The translations under genes were made by a program, and so were the position numbers. 64,000 nt of DNA from JBJHCA01 sp050485785 (lineage in GTDB: Bacteria > Bacteroidota > Bacteroidia > Chitinophagales > Saprospiraceae), in NCBI GenBank assembly GCA_050485785.1, contig JBJHCA010000005.1, forward strand, positions 4,746 to 68,745, given 5' to 3'. Numbering within the stretch: position 1 is the stretch's first letter; every line of letters begins with the position of its first letter. Under the pieces are notes generated by a model that was not told the DNA's origin, did no database searches, and saw only the letters and a list, made by a program, of their open reading frames with translations. Below, in pieces: positions 17,810-26,456 of the stretch.

Positions 17810-17850
17810 AGCTCCTTACTTCCGCAATGGGGTATGGAGCTTTTCTTTTT
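17810..17850 (+). terminator. Probable intrinsic terminator between the receptor gene and pyk
   Basis: AGCTCC (17810-17815) and GGAGCT (17836-17841) with additional partial pairing inside, then TTTTCTTTTT. It lies 220 bp past the receptor stop and 12 bp from the pyk stop, so it could end receptor transcripts. Confidence 0.4.
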
Positions 17851-17861
17851 GGCAGGCTGCT

Positions 17862-19295
17862 TTACTCGATCTCTGTAATTTTCAGGAAATTGGTTCTCTG
17901 ACGGGCTTCCAGCGGCATACTTCCCGTATTGATCACCACATCGCCTTTTTTCACCATGCCCTGACGCAACAGAATCTGACATACGTCTTCAATGGTGCCG
18001 TCAGTTGTGGTAAATTTGTTGTAGTAAAAGCACCGCACACCCCATACCAGGTTCATCATGGCCAGACGCTCAGTATTCTCCGAAAAAATGTAGGTGTTGC
18101 ACCGCGGCCTGAAACTCGATACTTTAAAGGCTGTGTAGCCACTGGCCGTCATACCTATGATGGCTTTGGCATTAACCAACTCTGCAGTTCTGGCTGCTTC
18201 AAGACATATTGCGTCCGACAGAAAAGTGCCTGATTTTGATGAGATCTTGTTGCGGCGGTTATAAATGGCCTCATTGGTTTCAGCTTCTTCAATTATCCTG
18301 TTCATGGCAGTAACCACCTTTACCGGATGAACTCCAACCGAAGTTTCACCGCTCAGCATCACAGCATCGGTGCCGTCAAATACGGCATTGGCCACATCGG
18401 TCACCTCAGCCCGGGTTGGTGAAGGATTCTTGATCATGCTGTCCATCATCTGCGTAGCCACTATAACCGGCCTGGCACGTTGCAGGCAGCGCTGAATGAT
18501 GTCCTTTTGAATGTATGGAAGCTTTTCCATGGGAATTTCAACCCCCAGATCACCCCGGGCAATCATGATGGCATTGGATGCCTTAATGATGGCCTTGATA
18601 TTTTTTATGGCCTCGGGTTTTTCAATTTTGGCTATAATCCTTGCCTCATGGCCCTTGCTTTCAATCCGTTCGCGCAAATCGTGGATATCGTCGGCCGAAC
18701 GCACAAAACTCAGTGCTATCCAGTTAAAAGGGTGCCGCAACACAAAATCCAGGTCCTCCAGATCTTTTTCGGTAAGTGCCGGCAAGGTAGTTTTGGTGTC
18801 GGGCAAATTGACGCCTTTATTGGATGTGAGCAGCCCACCGTACACCACTTCAAGTACAGCTTCATCAACACCATTGGTACTGATCACTTTGAGTTCAAGT
18901 TTGCCGTCGTCTATCAGAATGGTTTCACCCGGCTTAATGTCATGGGCAAACTTTTCATAACTCATGTGAACCCTGCTGCTGTTTCCAACACATGGCTGTT
19001 GGGTAAAAGTGATCTGCTGGCCGGGGCTGAGCGTAATACCCTCCCCTTCTATTTTGCCCACACGCAGCTTAGGCCCCTGCAAATCGGCCATCAACGTGAT
19101 GTGGATATTGTATTTATTGCGCAGATAAACGATGCGTTGAATGATCTCAAGGTGATCAGCATGGCTGCCATGGCTGAAATTGAGCCGGAACACATCTACT
19201 CCGGCCTGCACAAGCTCTAGCAGCGTGGCATAATCGGAGGAAGCAGGCCCTACTGTAGCTATTATTTTGGTTTTTCTATGTTTGCTTTTCATCAT
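17862..19295 (-). CDS. pyk: Pyruvate kinase
   Basis: A 477-aa glycolytic enzyme that transfers phosphate from phosphoenolpyruvate to ADP. The N-terminus KTKIIATVGPASSDYATLLE and RLNFSHG are the canonical substrate/K+ site; the active-site signature IMIARGDLGVEIPMEK is intact at about residues 235-250, with the catalytic Lys in IIAKIEKPEA. The A, B and C domains are all present and the length is typical. The ATG at 19295 is used (ATG ATG AAA). A -7 box TAACTTTG at 19365-19372 gives a leader of about 60 nt. It is monocistronic, divergent from acpP and convergent with the receptor gene. Confidence 0.97.
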   Translation of the reverse strand: MMKSKHRKTKIIATVGPASSDYATLLELVQAGVDVFRLNFSHGSHADHLEIIQRIVYLRNKYNIHITLMADLQGPKLRVGKIEGEGITLSPGQQITFTQQPCVGNSSRVHMSYEKFAHDIKPGETILIDDGKLELKVISTNGVDEAVLEVVYGGLLTSNKGVNLPDTKTTLPALTEKDLEDLDFVLRHPFNWIALSFVRSADDIHDLRERIESKGHEARIIAKIEKPEAIKNIKAIIKASNAIMIARGDLGVEIPMEKLPYIQKDIIQRCLQRARPVIVATQMMDSMIKNPSPTRAEVTDVANAVFDGTDAVMLSGETSVGVHPVKVVTAMNRIIEEAETNEAIYNRRNKISSKSGTFLSDAICLEAARTAELVNAKAIIGMTASGYTAFKVSSFRPRCNTYIFSENTERLAMMNLVWGVRCFYYNKFTTTDGTIEDVCQILLRQGMVKKGDVVINTGSMPLEARQRTNFLKITEIE

Positions 19296-19364
19296 ATATG
19301 CAGATTTTAGTGTAGCTTTCCGGTTCCGGTTGATGGATCAATGTTTCGCACCGGGCTACAGTGT

Positions 19365-19372
19365 CAAAGTTA
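19365..19372 (-). promoter_or_regulatory. -7 box of pyk
   Basis: TAACTTTG on the minus strand, about 70 bp before the pyk ATG, in the 231-bp divergent space shared with acpP. Confidence 0.45.
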
Positions 19373-19526
19373 GGTACTCAAAAATTAATCCCGCTAAAAT
19401 GTGTGATTAATTCTGTGCAAACACTATGTTTACTTGCTGCACAAATAAAAACCGGAGAAAATGTTTGTTGGAACAGTCAGTTCTCCCTTAATTTGCAAAA
19501 ATTTTATTCACTAAAGATAAGAAGCA

Positions 19527-19772
19527 ATGTCACAACAAGAAATCATGCAAAAAGTAACCGGCATCATTGTTGACAAACTTGGTGTAAACGAATCGGAAGT
19601 TACTGCCGAAGCGAGTTTTACCAATGATCTGGGTGCGGATTCACTGGACACGGTTGAGCTGATCATGGAATTTGAAAAGGAATTCAACCTTTCCATTCCC
19701 GACGAAGAAGCTGAAAAAATCGAGACCGTTGGTGACGCCGTTAAATATCTTGCCAGCCAGGCCGGAGCATAA
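19527..19772 (+). CDS. acpP: Acyl carrier protein
   Basis: An 81-aa acidic protein with the phosphopantetheine attachment site DSLDTVEL (Ser39) and the conserved IPDEEAEKI region. It carries growing acyl chains in fatty-acid synthesis. The sequence TTAATTTGC about 40 bp upstream approximates the -7 box. A strong hairpin with T-run lies between it and fabF (19876-19923), so most transcripts probably stop after acpP, consistent with the large amount of ACP a cell needs relative to the synthase. Start ATG at 19527 follows an AAGAAGC purine stretch. Confidence 0.97.
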   Translation: MSQQEIMQKVTGIIVDKLGVNESEVTAEASFTNDLGADSLDTVELIMEFEKEFNLSIPDEEAEKIETVGDAVKYLASQAGA

Positions 19773-19875
19773 TGCTCCGGGTAATCATCTGGCATCTGAG
19801 TCGGGGTATGCTCAACTTACTATCTCCGCACCAAGCCAGATGCATCCAGACCTCATCGATGTATATTTAATCATG

Positions 19876-19923
19876 AATAAGATCCGCCGCCGGTTTTAAC
19901 TTGCGAGCGGGTCTTATTTTTTA
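19876..19923 (+). terminator. Terminator or attenuator between acpP and fabF
   Basis: AATAAGATCCGC (19876-19887) pairs along all 12 positions (one T-G wobble) with GCGGGTCTTATT (19907-19918), followed by TTTTT. Loop 19 nt. It is 14 bp before the fabF start codon. Confidence 0.8.
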
Positions 19924-19936
19924 AGCCTTTCAGCGT

Positions 19937-21184
19937 ATGAACAGAGTTGTGGTTACCGGCCTTGGTGCCATTACACCCATCGGAAACAACATTCCGGCCT
20001 ATCTCAGTGGACTTCAATCCGGCACCAGCGGAGCCGATATCATTACTAAGTTTGATGCTTCAAAATTCAAAACGCAGTTTGCCTGTGAAGTAAAAAACTT
20101 TACCTGCGAAGATGTTATCGACCGTCGCGAAGCCAGAAGACTCGATCTGTTCACTCAATATGCACTAGTCTCCGTACACGAGGCTATGACCATGGCCAAT
20201 TTCGACCTCAGCCAACTCGATATGAGGCGGGCCGGAGTGATCTGGGCTTCCGGCATTGGCGGCCTGGCCACGCTAGAAAAAGAAATTGAAGATCACATTT
20301 TGGGTGACGGCACGCCGAGGTACAATCCTTTCCTTATCCCCAAAATGATCATAGATATTGCCGCAGGTCACATTTCGATCCGTTATGGTTTCCGCGGACC
20401 CAATTATGCCACGGTTTCTGCCTGTGCATCTTCTACCCACGCTTTGCTCAATGCATACATGTGTATCCGCGATGGCATGTGCGATGTAGTCATTGCCGGC
20501 GGATCCGAAGCTGCCGTAACCAAAACCGGACTGGGTGGCTTCAATGCCATGAAAGCCCTGTCGCAACGAAACGACAGCCCGGCTACTGCCAGCCGTCCCT
20601 TTGATGCCGACCGCGATGGCTTTGTTTTAGGTGAAGGTGCCGGTGCACTGGTTCTGGAATCGTACGAACACGCCAAAGCCAGAGGTGCTGAAATCATTGC
20701 TGAATTTATGGGCGGCGGTATGACCGCCGATGCACACCATATTACGGCCCCTCATCCCGAAGGTCTGGGCGCTGCAGAAGTTATGCTGCATGCACTCAAT
20801 GAGAGCGGACTGAAACCGGCAGACCTGGACTATGTAAATGTCCATGGCACTTCTACTCCACTGGGTGATGTAGCAGAACTCAAAGCCATTGAGCAGGTAT
20901 TTGGTGACCACTCCTACAACCTTAATGTAAGCTCTACTAAATCAATGACCGGGCATCTGCTGGGTGCAGCCGGTGCTATTGAGGCTATTGCTTCAGTGCT
21001 GGCCGTGAAACACAACTTTGTACCCCCTACCATCAATCATTTCAACCTGGATCCGGAAATCGACCCAAAGCTGAATCTCACCTTCAATAAGGCACAGTAC
21101 AGAGAAGTTAAATGTGCCCTAAGCAATACATTTGGCTTTGGAGGTCACAATTCATCCGTTATCTTTGCACAATACAACTCCTGA
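19937..21184 (+). CDS. fabF: Beta-ketoacyl-ACP synthase II
   Basis: A 415-aa thiolase-fold enzyme that condenses malonyl-ACP with acyl-ACP. The catalytic triad is visible: Cys in VSACASSTHALL (about 163), His in NVHGTSTPLGD (about 303) and His in NTFGFGGHNSS (about 398 region), with the KxMTGHLLGAAG motif (KSMTGHLLGAAGAIE, about 335-349). Length and start (MNRVVVTGLGAITPIG) are standard. It follows acpP after a hairpin and precedes rnc by 2 bp, the conserved acpP-fabF-rnc order of Bacteroidota. Confidence 0.96.
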   Translation: MNRVVVTGLGAITPIGNNIPAYLSGLQSGTSGADIITKFDASKFKTQFACEVKNFTCEDVIDRREARRLDLFTQYALVSVHEAMTMANFDLSQLDMRRAGVIWASGIGGLATLEKEIEDHILGDGTPRYNPFLIPKMIIDIAAGHISIRYGFRGPNYATVSACASSTHALLNAYMCIRDGMCDVVIAGGSEAAVTKTGLGGFNAMKALSQRNDSPATASRPFDADRDGFVLGEGAGALVLESYEHAKARGAEIIAEFMGGGMTADAHHITAPHPEGLGAAEVMLHALNESGLKPADLDYVNVHGTSTPLGDVAELKAIEQVFGDHSYNLNVSSTKSMTGHLLGAAGAIEAIASVLAVKHNFVPPTINHFNLDPEIDPKLNLTFNKAQYREVKCALSNTFGFGGHNSSVIFAQYNS

Positions 21185-21186
21185 TC

Positions 21187-21930
21187 TTGAAATTCCTGCG
21201 GCGAATATTCAATCGTTACTTGTCCCGCGACCGGTACCTGGCCAACAATGTCCGTGAGATCATTGGTATTACGCCGGCCAGTCTGCATTTGTACAAACTG
21301 GCATTCTCGCACAAATCCAATAATCACAGCGATGACGCCTACGGCCAACAAAACAATGAACGGCTCGAATACCTTGGTGATGCCGTTCTGGGAACTATAG
21401 TGGCTGAATACCTCTACCACAAATATCCCAACCGGGATGAAGGCTTCCTTACTCAGATGCGCTCAAAATGCGTAAAGCGAAAAGCACTGAACGAAGTTGG
21501 TGAAGCCATGCGCCTCGACGAGCAGATCAACCAGATGAACCACGGGCTCAGTATAAGCCGAAGTATGTTGGGTAATGCGCTGGAAGCCCTTATTGGTGCC
21601 TTGTATGTGGACTATGGTTACGATGTCACCCGTAAAATAGTGATTGCCAGAGTGCTTCGCAACCACTTTAATATTCACGAGCTGGAGCTATTTGACGACA
21701 ACTATAAAAGCCAGTTGCTCGAATATTGCCAGAAAAACGGTGATGACATTGAATACAAATTGCTGGAGCGTTCCAAACGCGAAAACAGGGATCGCTTTAA
21801 GGTTGCTGTTCTCATCAACAAACAAACTTGCGGCATCGCCGAAGATTACAACAAGAAAAATGCCGAACAGCGCGCATCTGAATTTGCCCTGCGAAATCTG
21901 GGTCTTCTGCACGAAATGGTGGATGAATAA
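21187..21930 (+). CDS. rnc: Ribonuclease III
   Basis: A 247-aa double-strand-specific endonuclease. The nuclease signature NNERLEYLGDAVLGTIVAEY is at about residues 55-74 with the metal-binding Glu/Asp residues, ALEALIGALYVDYG is the second catalytic block, and a dsRNA-binding domain occupies about 165-240. No ATG fits the family N-terminus: the frame's only upstream ATG (21112) lies deep inside fabF. A TTG at 21187, 2 bp after the fabF stop, gives the usual start (MKFLRRIFNRYLS). Translation is therefore probably coupled to fabF. Processes rRNA and some mRNAs. Confidence 0.92.
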   Translation: MKFLRRIFNRYLSRDRYLANNVREIIGITPASLHLYKLAFSHKSNNHSDDAYGQQNNERLEYLGDAVLGTIVAEYLYHKYPNRDEGFLTQMRSKCVKRKALNEVGEAMRLDEQINQMNHGLSISRSMLGNALEALIGALYVDYGYDVTRKIVIARVLRNHFNIHELELFDDNYKSQLLEYCQKNGDDIEYKLLERSKRENRDRFKVAVLINKQTCGIAEDYNKKNAEQRASEFALRNLGLLHEMVDE

Positions 21931-21982
21931 AAAACCCGAATGCCCCCTAGATTGTATAGCTATCTGAAATAAATTTCGCGCT

Positions 21983-22510
21983 ATGCAAGGCTGGCTGAAG
22001 CAAAATGCCGTTTTCATCATTCCTCTTTTGATCATCCTTGCCATCTGGCTGTGGTACCGCAAACAACCAATCCCCGTTGGCGTAATGGCCCCCGATATTA
22101 AAGCCGTCAACTGGCAGGGTGACTCGGTGAATCTTCAGGATCTTCGCGGCAATTATGTGATGCTTCATTTCTGGGGAAGCTGGTGTGCCCCTTGCCGCAA
22201 GGATAATCCCCGAATAGCCAATATTGTCAATACTTACCGTGGCCAAACAAGCCGGGCTGGAGAAGGATTTGAAATCATATCAATTGGGTTGGAAACTGAC
22301 GAAGAACGTTGGAAAAATGCCATCATAGCCGATGACCTCAACTGGCCGCATCACATTACCGACCTCAGGCGAATGCGAAGTTCAGTTGCTAATGAATATG
22401 GAGTTTCAGCTATCCCGGCAGAATTCATCATCGGGCCACGCGGTGATATTTTACTGTCCAACCCATCACTCTCCGATATCGAGCAATTGCTGTGGCGTGT
22501 ATTCCGGTAA
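21983..22510 (+). CDS. Membrane-anchored TlpA/ResA-like thiol-disulfide oxidoreductase
   Basis: A 175-aa protein with one N-terminal transmembrane anchor (about 8-24, VFIIPLLIILAIWLWY) and a periplasmic thioredoxin domain. The redox site is WGSWCAPCRKDNPRI (CxxC at about 71-74, with CAPC rather than the common CPPC). The cis-Pro loop reads SAIPAEFII. Members of this family reduce periplasmic disulfides, often for cytochrome c maturation. Overall length is typical for a ResA-type protein. It follows rnc by 52 bp and may be cotranscribed. Function beyond the redox class is inferred from the family. Confidence 0.85.
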   Translation: MQGWLKQNAVFIIPLLIILAIWLWYRKQPIPVGVMAPDIKAVNWQGDSVNLQDLRGNYVMLHFWGSWCAPCRKDNPRIANIVNTYRGQTSRAGEGFEIISIGLETDEERWKNAIIADDLNWPHHITDLRRMRSSVANEYGVSAIPAEFIIGPRGDILLSNPSLSDIEQLLWRVFR

Positions 22511-22582
22511 ACCGATTTAAGCTCTGATTTCATATCTCCGGCAAATAATGTGGCAGTGTACTCTGAAGACGAGGAAAAGCCG

Positions 22583-22590
22583 TAATTTTG
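22583..22590 (+). promoter_or_regulatory. -7 box upstream of grpE
   Basis: TAATTTTG, about 110 bp before the grpE ATG. It may be a housekeeping promoter acting alongside the palindrome-bearing promoter closer to the gene. Confidence 0.4.
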
Positions 22591-22633
22591 CCGCCGTTTT
22601 GGCTTTCAGTACTAACCCGGCTGAAGCCAAACC

Positions 22634-22678
22634 TGTCATTTTGACCTGTAACAGGGTATGGCAAAGTAATTGATAAGA
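22634..22678 (+). promoter_or_regulatory. Candidate heat-shock promoter/operator of grpE-dnaJ
   Basis: TGTCATTTTGACC (22634-22646), then GTAACAGGGTATGG, then an AATTGATAAG block. The order and spacing match those in front of htpG (9073 leftward), with 10 of 14 identities in the middle block. It starts about 67 bp before the grpE ATG. CCTGT/ACAGG also forms an outer inverted repeat here. Confidence 0.55.
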
Positions 22679-22700
22679 ATGGGTGATCAATACAACTTCA

Positions 22701-23282
22701 ATGTTTAAGAAGAAAAAAAAGGCAATGAGTCATCAGGAACAAAAAGATATATCAAAAAAAAACCGGGAAAACGGTACCGAAAAAGCTGATATCAGCCCAA
22801 ATCCGGAAATAAGTGACAGCACTGTGAACACCGGTGAACAGGAAGAACAAGGACAAAATCCAGCGGATATTCAGCAGTCTTACGAAGAGTTGCAGGAAAA
22901 ATACATACGCCTGTATGCCGAATTTGACAACTACCGAAAAAGAACCCAGCGTGAGCAGCTCGACATTATTCGTTCTGCTTCTGCCGACCTGATGAAACAA
23001 ATACTTCCTGTACTGGATGATTTTGATCGCGCCAGACAGGCAGAGCAATTCAGTGACGGAGTGAGCATGGTGTACGAAAAGTTGCAAAAAATACTGGCAG
23101 CAAAGGGATTGAGGCCTATGGATACCCATCATGCGGACTTTGATGCCGAGTTTCACGAAGCCATAACGGAGATTCCCGCTCCCGATGAAAAACTGAAGGG
23201 AAAAATTGTGGACACTATCGAAAAAGGATACTACCTGAACGACAAAATTCTGAGGTATGCCAAAGTAGTAGTCGGCAAATAG
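22701..23282 (+). CDS. grpE: Nucleotide exchange factor GrpE
   Basis: A 193-aa protein with a charged, disordered N-terminus (Lys run, then Glu/Asn-rich to about residue 55), the long coiled coil EELQEKYIRLYAEFDNYRKR (about 62-81) and the C-terminal beta-wing with the family signature region VDTIEKGYYLNDKILRYAKVVV. GrpE releases ADP from DnaK. The ATG at 22701 is preferred; a GTG at 22683 and a later ATG at 22725 are alternatives. It is followed by dnaJ after 37 bp, forming a grpE-dnaJ operon; dnaK is not in the window. Confidence 0.95.
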   Translation: MFKKKKKAMSHQEQKDISKKNRENGTEKADISPNPEISDSTVNTGEQEEQGQNPADIQQSYEELQEKYIRLYAEFDNYRKRTQREQLDIIRSASADLMKQILPVLDDFDRARQAEQFSDGVSMVYEKLQKILAAKGLRPMDTHHADFDAEFHEAITEIPAPDEKLKGKIVDTIEKGYYLNDKILRYAKVVVGK

Positions 23283-23319
23283 CTTTTAATTGATAACATT
23301 TTTTTGATCCGCAATCACC

Positions 23320-24486
23320 ATGGCAAAACGCGATTACTACGAGATACTCGGTGTCGATAAATCGGCTTCCGATGAAGCTATCAAAAAGGCTTACCGAAAA
23401 GTGGCCATGAAGTATCACCCTGATAAAAATCCGGGCGATACCGCAGCCGAAGAGAAGTTCAAGGAGGCTGCCGAAGCTTACAGTGTGCTGAGTGATCCCG
23501 ATAAAAAAGCCCGCTATGACCGCATGGGACATGCGGCTTTTGAAGCTTACGGTCAACAGGCCAGCGGCCAGGGATACCGCTATCAGAATGTTGAAGACAT
23601 TTTTGAACAGTTTGGTGATATTTTCGGCAGAGGCGGCTCCCCTTTCGAGTCATTTTTTGGTGGGGGGCAGCAGCGCAGAGCTCAGGGACAACGGGGAAAC
23701 AATCTCCGCATAAAAGTTAAGCTCACCCTGGAAGAAATAGCCAAAGGAGTAACAAAAAAGATCAAGGTCAATAAAAAGATAACCTGCAAAACCTGCAGCG
23801 GCAGCGGTGCAGAAAATTCTTCTTCAGTAAACACTTGTAACACCTGTCATGGCTCAGGATACGTGAGGCAAATCAGAAGCACCTTTCTTGGACAGATGCA
23901 AACCACTACCACATGCCCCGCATGTAACGGAAGTGGTCAGCAAATAACCAGCAAGTGCAAATCATGCAACGGTCTGGGCGCAAATCAGGGCGAAGAAGTG
24001 TTGGAAATCAAGGTGCCGGCTGGCGTGGCCGACGGTATGCAACTTTCGCTGATGGGCAAAGGCAATGCCGGATTGCAGGGTGGTCCTCCGGGTGACTTGC
24101 TCATCCAGATTGAGGAAGAAACCCATGAACATTTTAACCGTGACGGCAACAACCTGATTTACGACCTGTATCTCAATTTTGCCGATGCAGCACTGGGAGC
24201 TTCACTTGAAATCCCAACACTGGAAGGAATGGCGAGAATCTCAGTTCCTGCCGGAACCCAAAGCGGAAAAATATTCCGCCTTCGCGATAAGGGTTTGCCC
24301 GAGCTCCAAAGCAATCGCATGGGTGACTTGCTGGTACATGTCAATATCTGGACGCCAAAATCATTGAGCTCCGAAGAAAAGGCCATACTCCAGAAACTGA
24401 AGGAATCACCTAACTTTAAGCCATCGCCTCAGCAGTCAGAAAAAGGATTTTTTCACCGGATGCGCGAATACTTCAGCGGAAACTAA
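23320..24486 (+). CDS. dnaJ: Chaperone protein DnaJ
   Basis: A 388-aa type I Hsp40. The J domain (1-70) has the HPD motif in YHPDKNPG; a Gly/Phe-rich region follows (about 75-125). The zinc domain has four CxxCxGxG repeats: CKTCSGSG, CNTCHGSG, CPACNGSG and CKSCNGLG at about 150-215. The C-terminal client-binding and dimerisation domains are complete. It delivers unfolded proteins to DnaK and stimulates its ATPase. Second gene of the grpE-dnaJ operon, with gldH starting 6 bp downstream. Confidence 0.97.
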   Translation: MAKRDYYEILGVDKSASDEAIKKAYRKVAMKYHPDKNPGDTAAEEKFKEAAEAYSVLSDPDKKARYDRMGHAAFEAYGQQASGQGYRYQNVEDIFEQFGDIFGRGGSPFESFFGGGQQRRAQGQRGNNLRIKVKLTLEEIAKGVTKKIKVNKKITCKTCSGSGAENSSSVNTCNTCHGSGYVRQIRSTFLGQMQTTTTCPACNGSGQQITSKCKSCNGLGANQGEEVLEIKVPAGVADGMQLSLMGKGNAGLQGGPPGDLLIQIEEETHEHFNRDGNNLIYDLYLNFADAALGASLEIPTLEGMARISVPAGTQSGKIFRLRDKGLPELQSNRMGDLLVHVNIWTPKSLSSEEKAILQKLKESPNFKPSPQQSEKGFFHRMREYFSGN

Positions 24487-24492
24487 TTTGTT

Positions 24493-25002
24493 TTGAATTT
24501 TCTTTATTGGTCGATTATTCCTGTCTCTGTAATCTTGCTTCTGCTCTCAGCCTGCAGCAAGCCTCCTTACTTTGAGAATGAACATCACTTCGACGGGAGC
24601 TGGTCAATGGGAGATACAGTAACTTACCGGTTCGGAATTTCAGATACTGCTACAGTTTTTGATGTGGATTTGCATGTTCACTTTGATCATGAGATTTATC
24701 CATATCAGAATCTCTATGTCAAAACCATTACGACTTTTCCCGACGGTGAAGCGTACGAACAATTGCTCTCACTGAACCTTTTTACCCGGATAGGATATGT
24801 TGAAGGACCCTGTAAAGGCAGTGAGTGCATTGTGGAAATTCCGTTGCAGCAACAGGTCTTCTTTCCTCATGCAGGACAATACATTCTGCAAATTATGCCA
24901 TGGATGCGAATTGATGAGATCTCCGGCATACACAGCCTTGTGCTCAGACTGACCCAACTGGACATGGAGCGAAGCCACGCAGAAGGGGCTGATCAGGGCT
25001 AG
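24493..25002 (+). CDS. gldH: Gliding motility lipoprotein GldH
   Basis: A 169-aa lipoprotein: signal peptide with lipobox LLLSAC (Cys at about 21), then PPYFENEHHFDGSWSMGDTVTYRF, the GldH pattern of a short beta-sandwich protein. In gliding Bacteroidota GldH is one of the lipoproteins needed for motility and function of the linked type IX secretion machinery. No ATG precedes the signal peptide in frame; a TTG at 24493, 6 bp after the dnaJ stop, is the only sensible start. Other gld genes are not in the window, so motility itself cannot be concluded. Its stop abuts the convergent DUF4159 gene with no spacer. Confidence 0.8.
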   Translation: MNFLYWSIIPVSVILLLLSACSKPPYFENEHHFDGSWSMGDTVTYRFGISDTATVFDVDLHVHFDHEIYPYQNLYVKTITTFPDGEAYEQLLSLNLFTRIGYVEGPCKGSECIVEIPLQQQVFFPHAGQYILQIMPWMRIDEISGIHSLVLRLTQLDMERSHAEGADQG

Positions 25003-25698
25003 CTAGGGATTGCTGAAAACATATTGAATCAAGTTGGCCCCCATTCTTAGTGCCTTTTCGCGGATTTCCGGCGGGTTGCCATGCACTTCGGGGTCTTCCC
25101 AGCCATTGCCCAGATCCGATTCATACGAATAAAAACTCACCAGCCTGCCTTCCCATATCAATCCAAATCCCTGAGGTGGTAATCCGTCATGTTCGTGTAT
25201 CTTCGGCAATCCACCGGGAAAACTGAATTTCTGATGATAAATCGGGTGATCAAAGGGCAATTCAACAAACTCCAGCTCCGGAAAAACTTTCTTCATGGCC
25301 GGCCGTACAAATGGATCCATGCCATAATTATCGTCGATATGCAAAAATCCGCCGCCAATCAGATACTGCCTGAGAGTGCGTGCTTCAATGTCATTGAACA
25401 CCACGTTGCCATGTCCGGTCATGTAAATAAACGGATAGTTGAATATTTCAAAACTGCCGGGTTCAACGGTGGCATATTCCGGATCAAAAGCCGTCTGTAG
25501 ATGCTGGTTGCAAAATTCTGCCAGATTAGGCAATGCCGTCGGGTTGGAATACCAGTCACCACCACCGCCATACTTGAGCAAAGCCAGTCTCAATACCGGC
25601 CTCTCTGCGTTTTCTTCTACCACAATGGCTCTCGAAAACGCTGCACTGCAAATCGCAATCAGCAGCAAACCGGCTGCCGTCATCAAAAAATGCTTCAT
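25003..25698 (-). CDS. DUF4159 domain protein, exported
   Basis: A 231-aa protein with a signal peptide (about 1-25, MKHFLMTAAGLLLIAICSAAFS). The mature part matches DUF4159: RLALLKYGGGGDWYSNPTA near the start, YPFIYMTGHGNVVF, then GGFLHIDDNYG and FPELEFVELPFDHPIYH. The fold resembles a glutamine-amidotransferase-like domain in known relatives, but no catalytic Cys is evident. Function is unknown. It lies 6 bp downstream of rsmE in a leftward pair, and its stop codon is directly adjacent to the gldH stop. Confidence 0.85.
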   Translation of the reverse strand: MKHFLMTAAGLLLIAICSAAFSRAIVVEENAERPVLRLALLKYGGGGDWYSNPTALPNLAEFCNQHLQTAFDPEYATVEPGSFEIFNYPFIYMTGHGNVVFNDIEARTLRQYLIGGGFLHIDDNYGMDPFVRPAMKKVFPELEFVELPFDHPIYHQKFSFPGGLPKIHEHDGLPPQGFGLIWEGRLVSFYSYESDLGNGWEDPEVHGNPPEIREKALRMGANLIQYVFSNP

Positions 25699-25704
25699 GG
25701 ATAC

Positions 25705-26427
25705 TTATTTCATGTTGAGCTGATCCAGTCTCCGCTTGAGCTGTATGGAATGAACGGCAAGAATGCCGGCGGTTTCTACCCGCAACCGTACAGGACCCAA
25801 ACTTACCGGAACAAATCCGAAATGCGATGTCAACTCCAGCTCTTCAGCTGAAAAATCACCCTCGGGACCAATCATTACGATAACGTCATGCCCCGGTGTA
25901 TGTTTCATGAAAAGCTCAACTTCGGGTTTAGCCAGAGTGCTTGCAATAAATCGCTCTCCCTTTGAATCTTTTACCGATTCCGCAAATTCCACCAAATCCG
26001 TCAGCGGATTTAGTTCAGGCATGAATACTTGCAGTGATTGCTTCATGGCTGTCTCTACCACCTTTTCCAAACGGTCTGCACGCAATGTCCTCCGCTCTGA
26101 ATGCTTGCATATCAAAGGTGTTATGGCACTGATACCCGCTTCCGTGGCTTTCTCCAAAAACCATTCAAACCGCGCAATATTCTTGGTAGGTGCAATGGCC
26201 AGGTGAAGGGAAGGCTGGGGTTCATGTGCGGTGCGCTCAGCAATGTTCACATGAACCTCATCACGGCCGGCACTCACTATGATGCCTTTCATCATCAGGC
26301 CCTGCCCGTCAGTACAGGCCACGGTATCGCCTACTTTCAAGCGCATTACCTTTGTGCAGTGCCGTGCTTCAGCATCCCTGATCACGGCAGTTCCCTCATC
26401 ACTCAGTGATGCTATAAACAATTGCAT
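25705..26427 (-). CDS. rsmE: 16S rRNA (uracil-1498-N3)-methyltransferase RsmE
   Basis: A 240-aa SPOUT-class enzyme that methylates U1498 of 16S rRNA using S-adenosylmethionine. It has an N-terminal PUA-like domain (HCTKVMRLKVGDTVACTDG, about 22-42) and the C-terminal knot with MIGPEGDFSAEELEL (about 188-202) and the signature LGPVRLRVETAGILAVH (about 213-229). The ATG at 26427 is chosen because the frame's further upstream start lies within a -7 box (26449-26456). It forms a two-gene leftward unit with the DUF4159 gene. Confidence 0.94.
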   Translation of the reverse strand: MQLFIASLSDEGTAVIRDAEARHCTKVMRLKVGDTVACTDGQGLMMKGIIVSAGRDEVHVNIAERTAHEPQPSLHLAIAPTKNIARFEWFLEKATEAGISAITPLICKHSERRTLRADRLEKVVETAMKQSLQVFMPELNPLTDLVEFAESVKDSKGERFIASTLAKPEVELFMKHTPGHDVIVMIGPEGDFSAEELELTSHFGFVPVSLGPVRLRVETAGILAVHSIQLKRRLDQLNMK

Positions 26428-26448
26428 ACCTTGTTTTTTAACCCGACA

Positions 26449-26456
26449 CAAATATA
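26449..26456 (-). promoter_or_regulatory. -7 box of rsmE
   Basis: TATATTTG on the minus strand, 21 bp before the ATG at 26427; it rules out the upstream start. Confidence 0.5.

Noticed and set aside
18480..19220. Plus-strand frame of 246 codons antisense to pyk
   Set aside because: A shadow of pyruvate kinase; no start context or domain.
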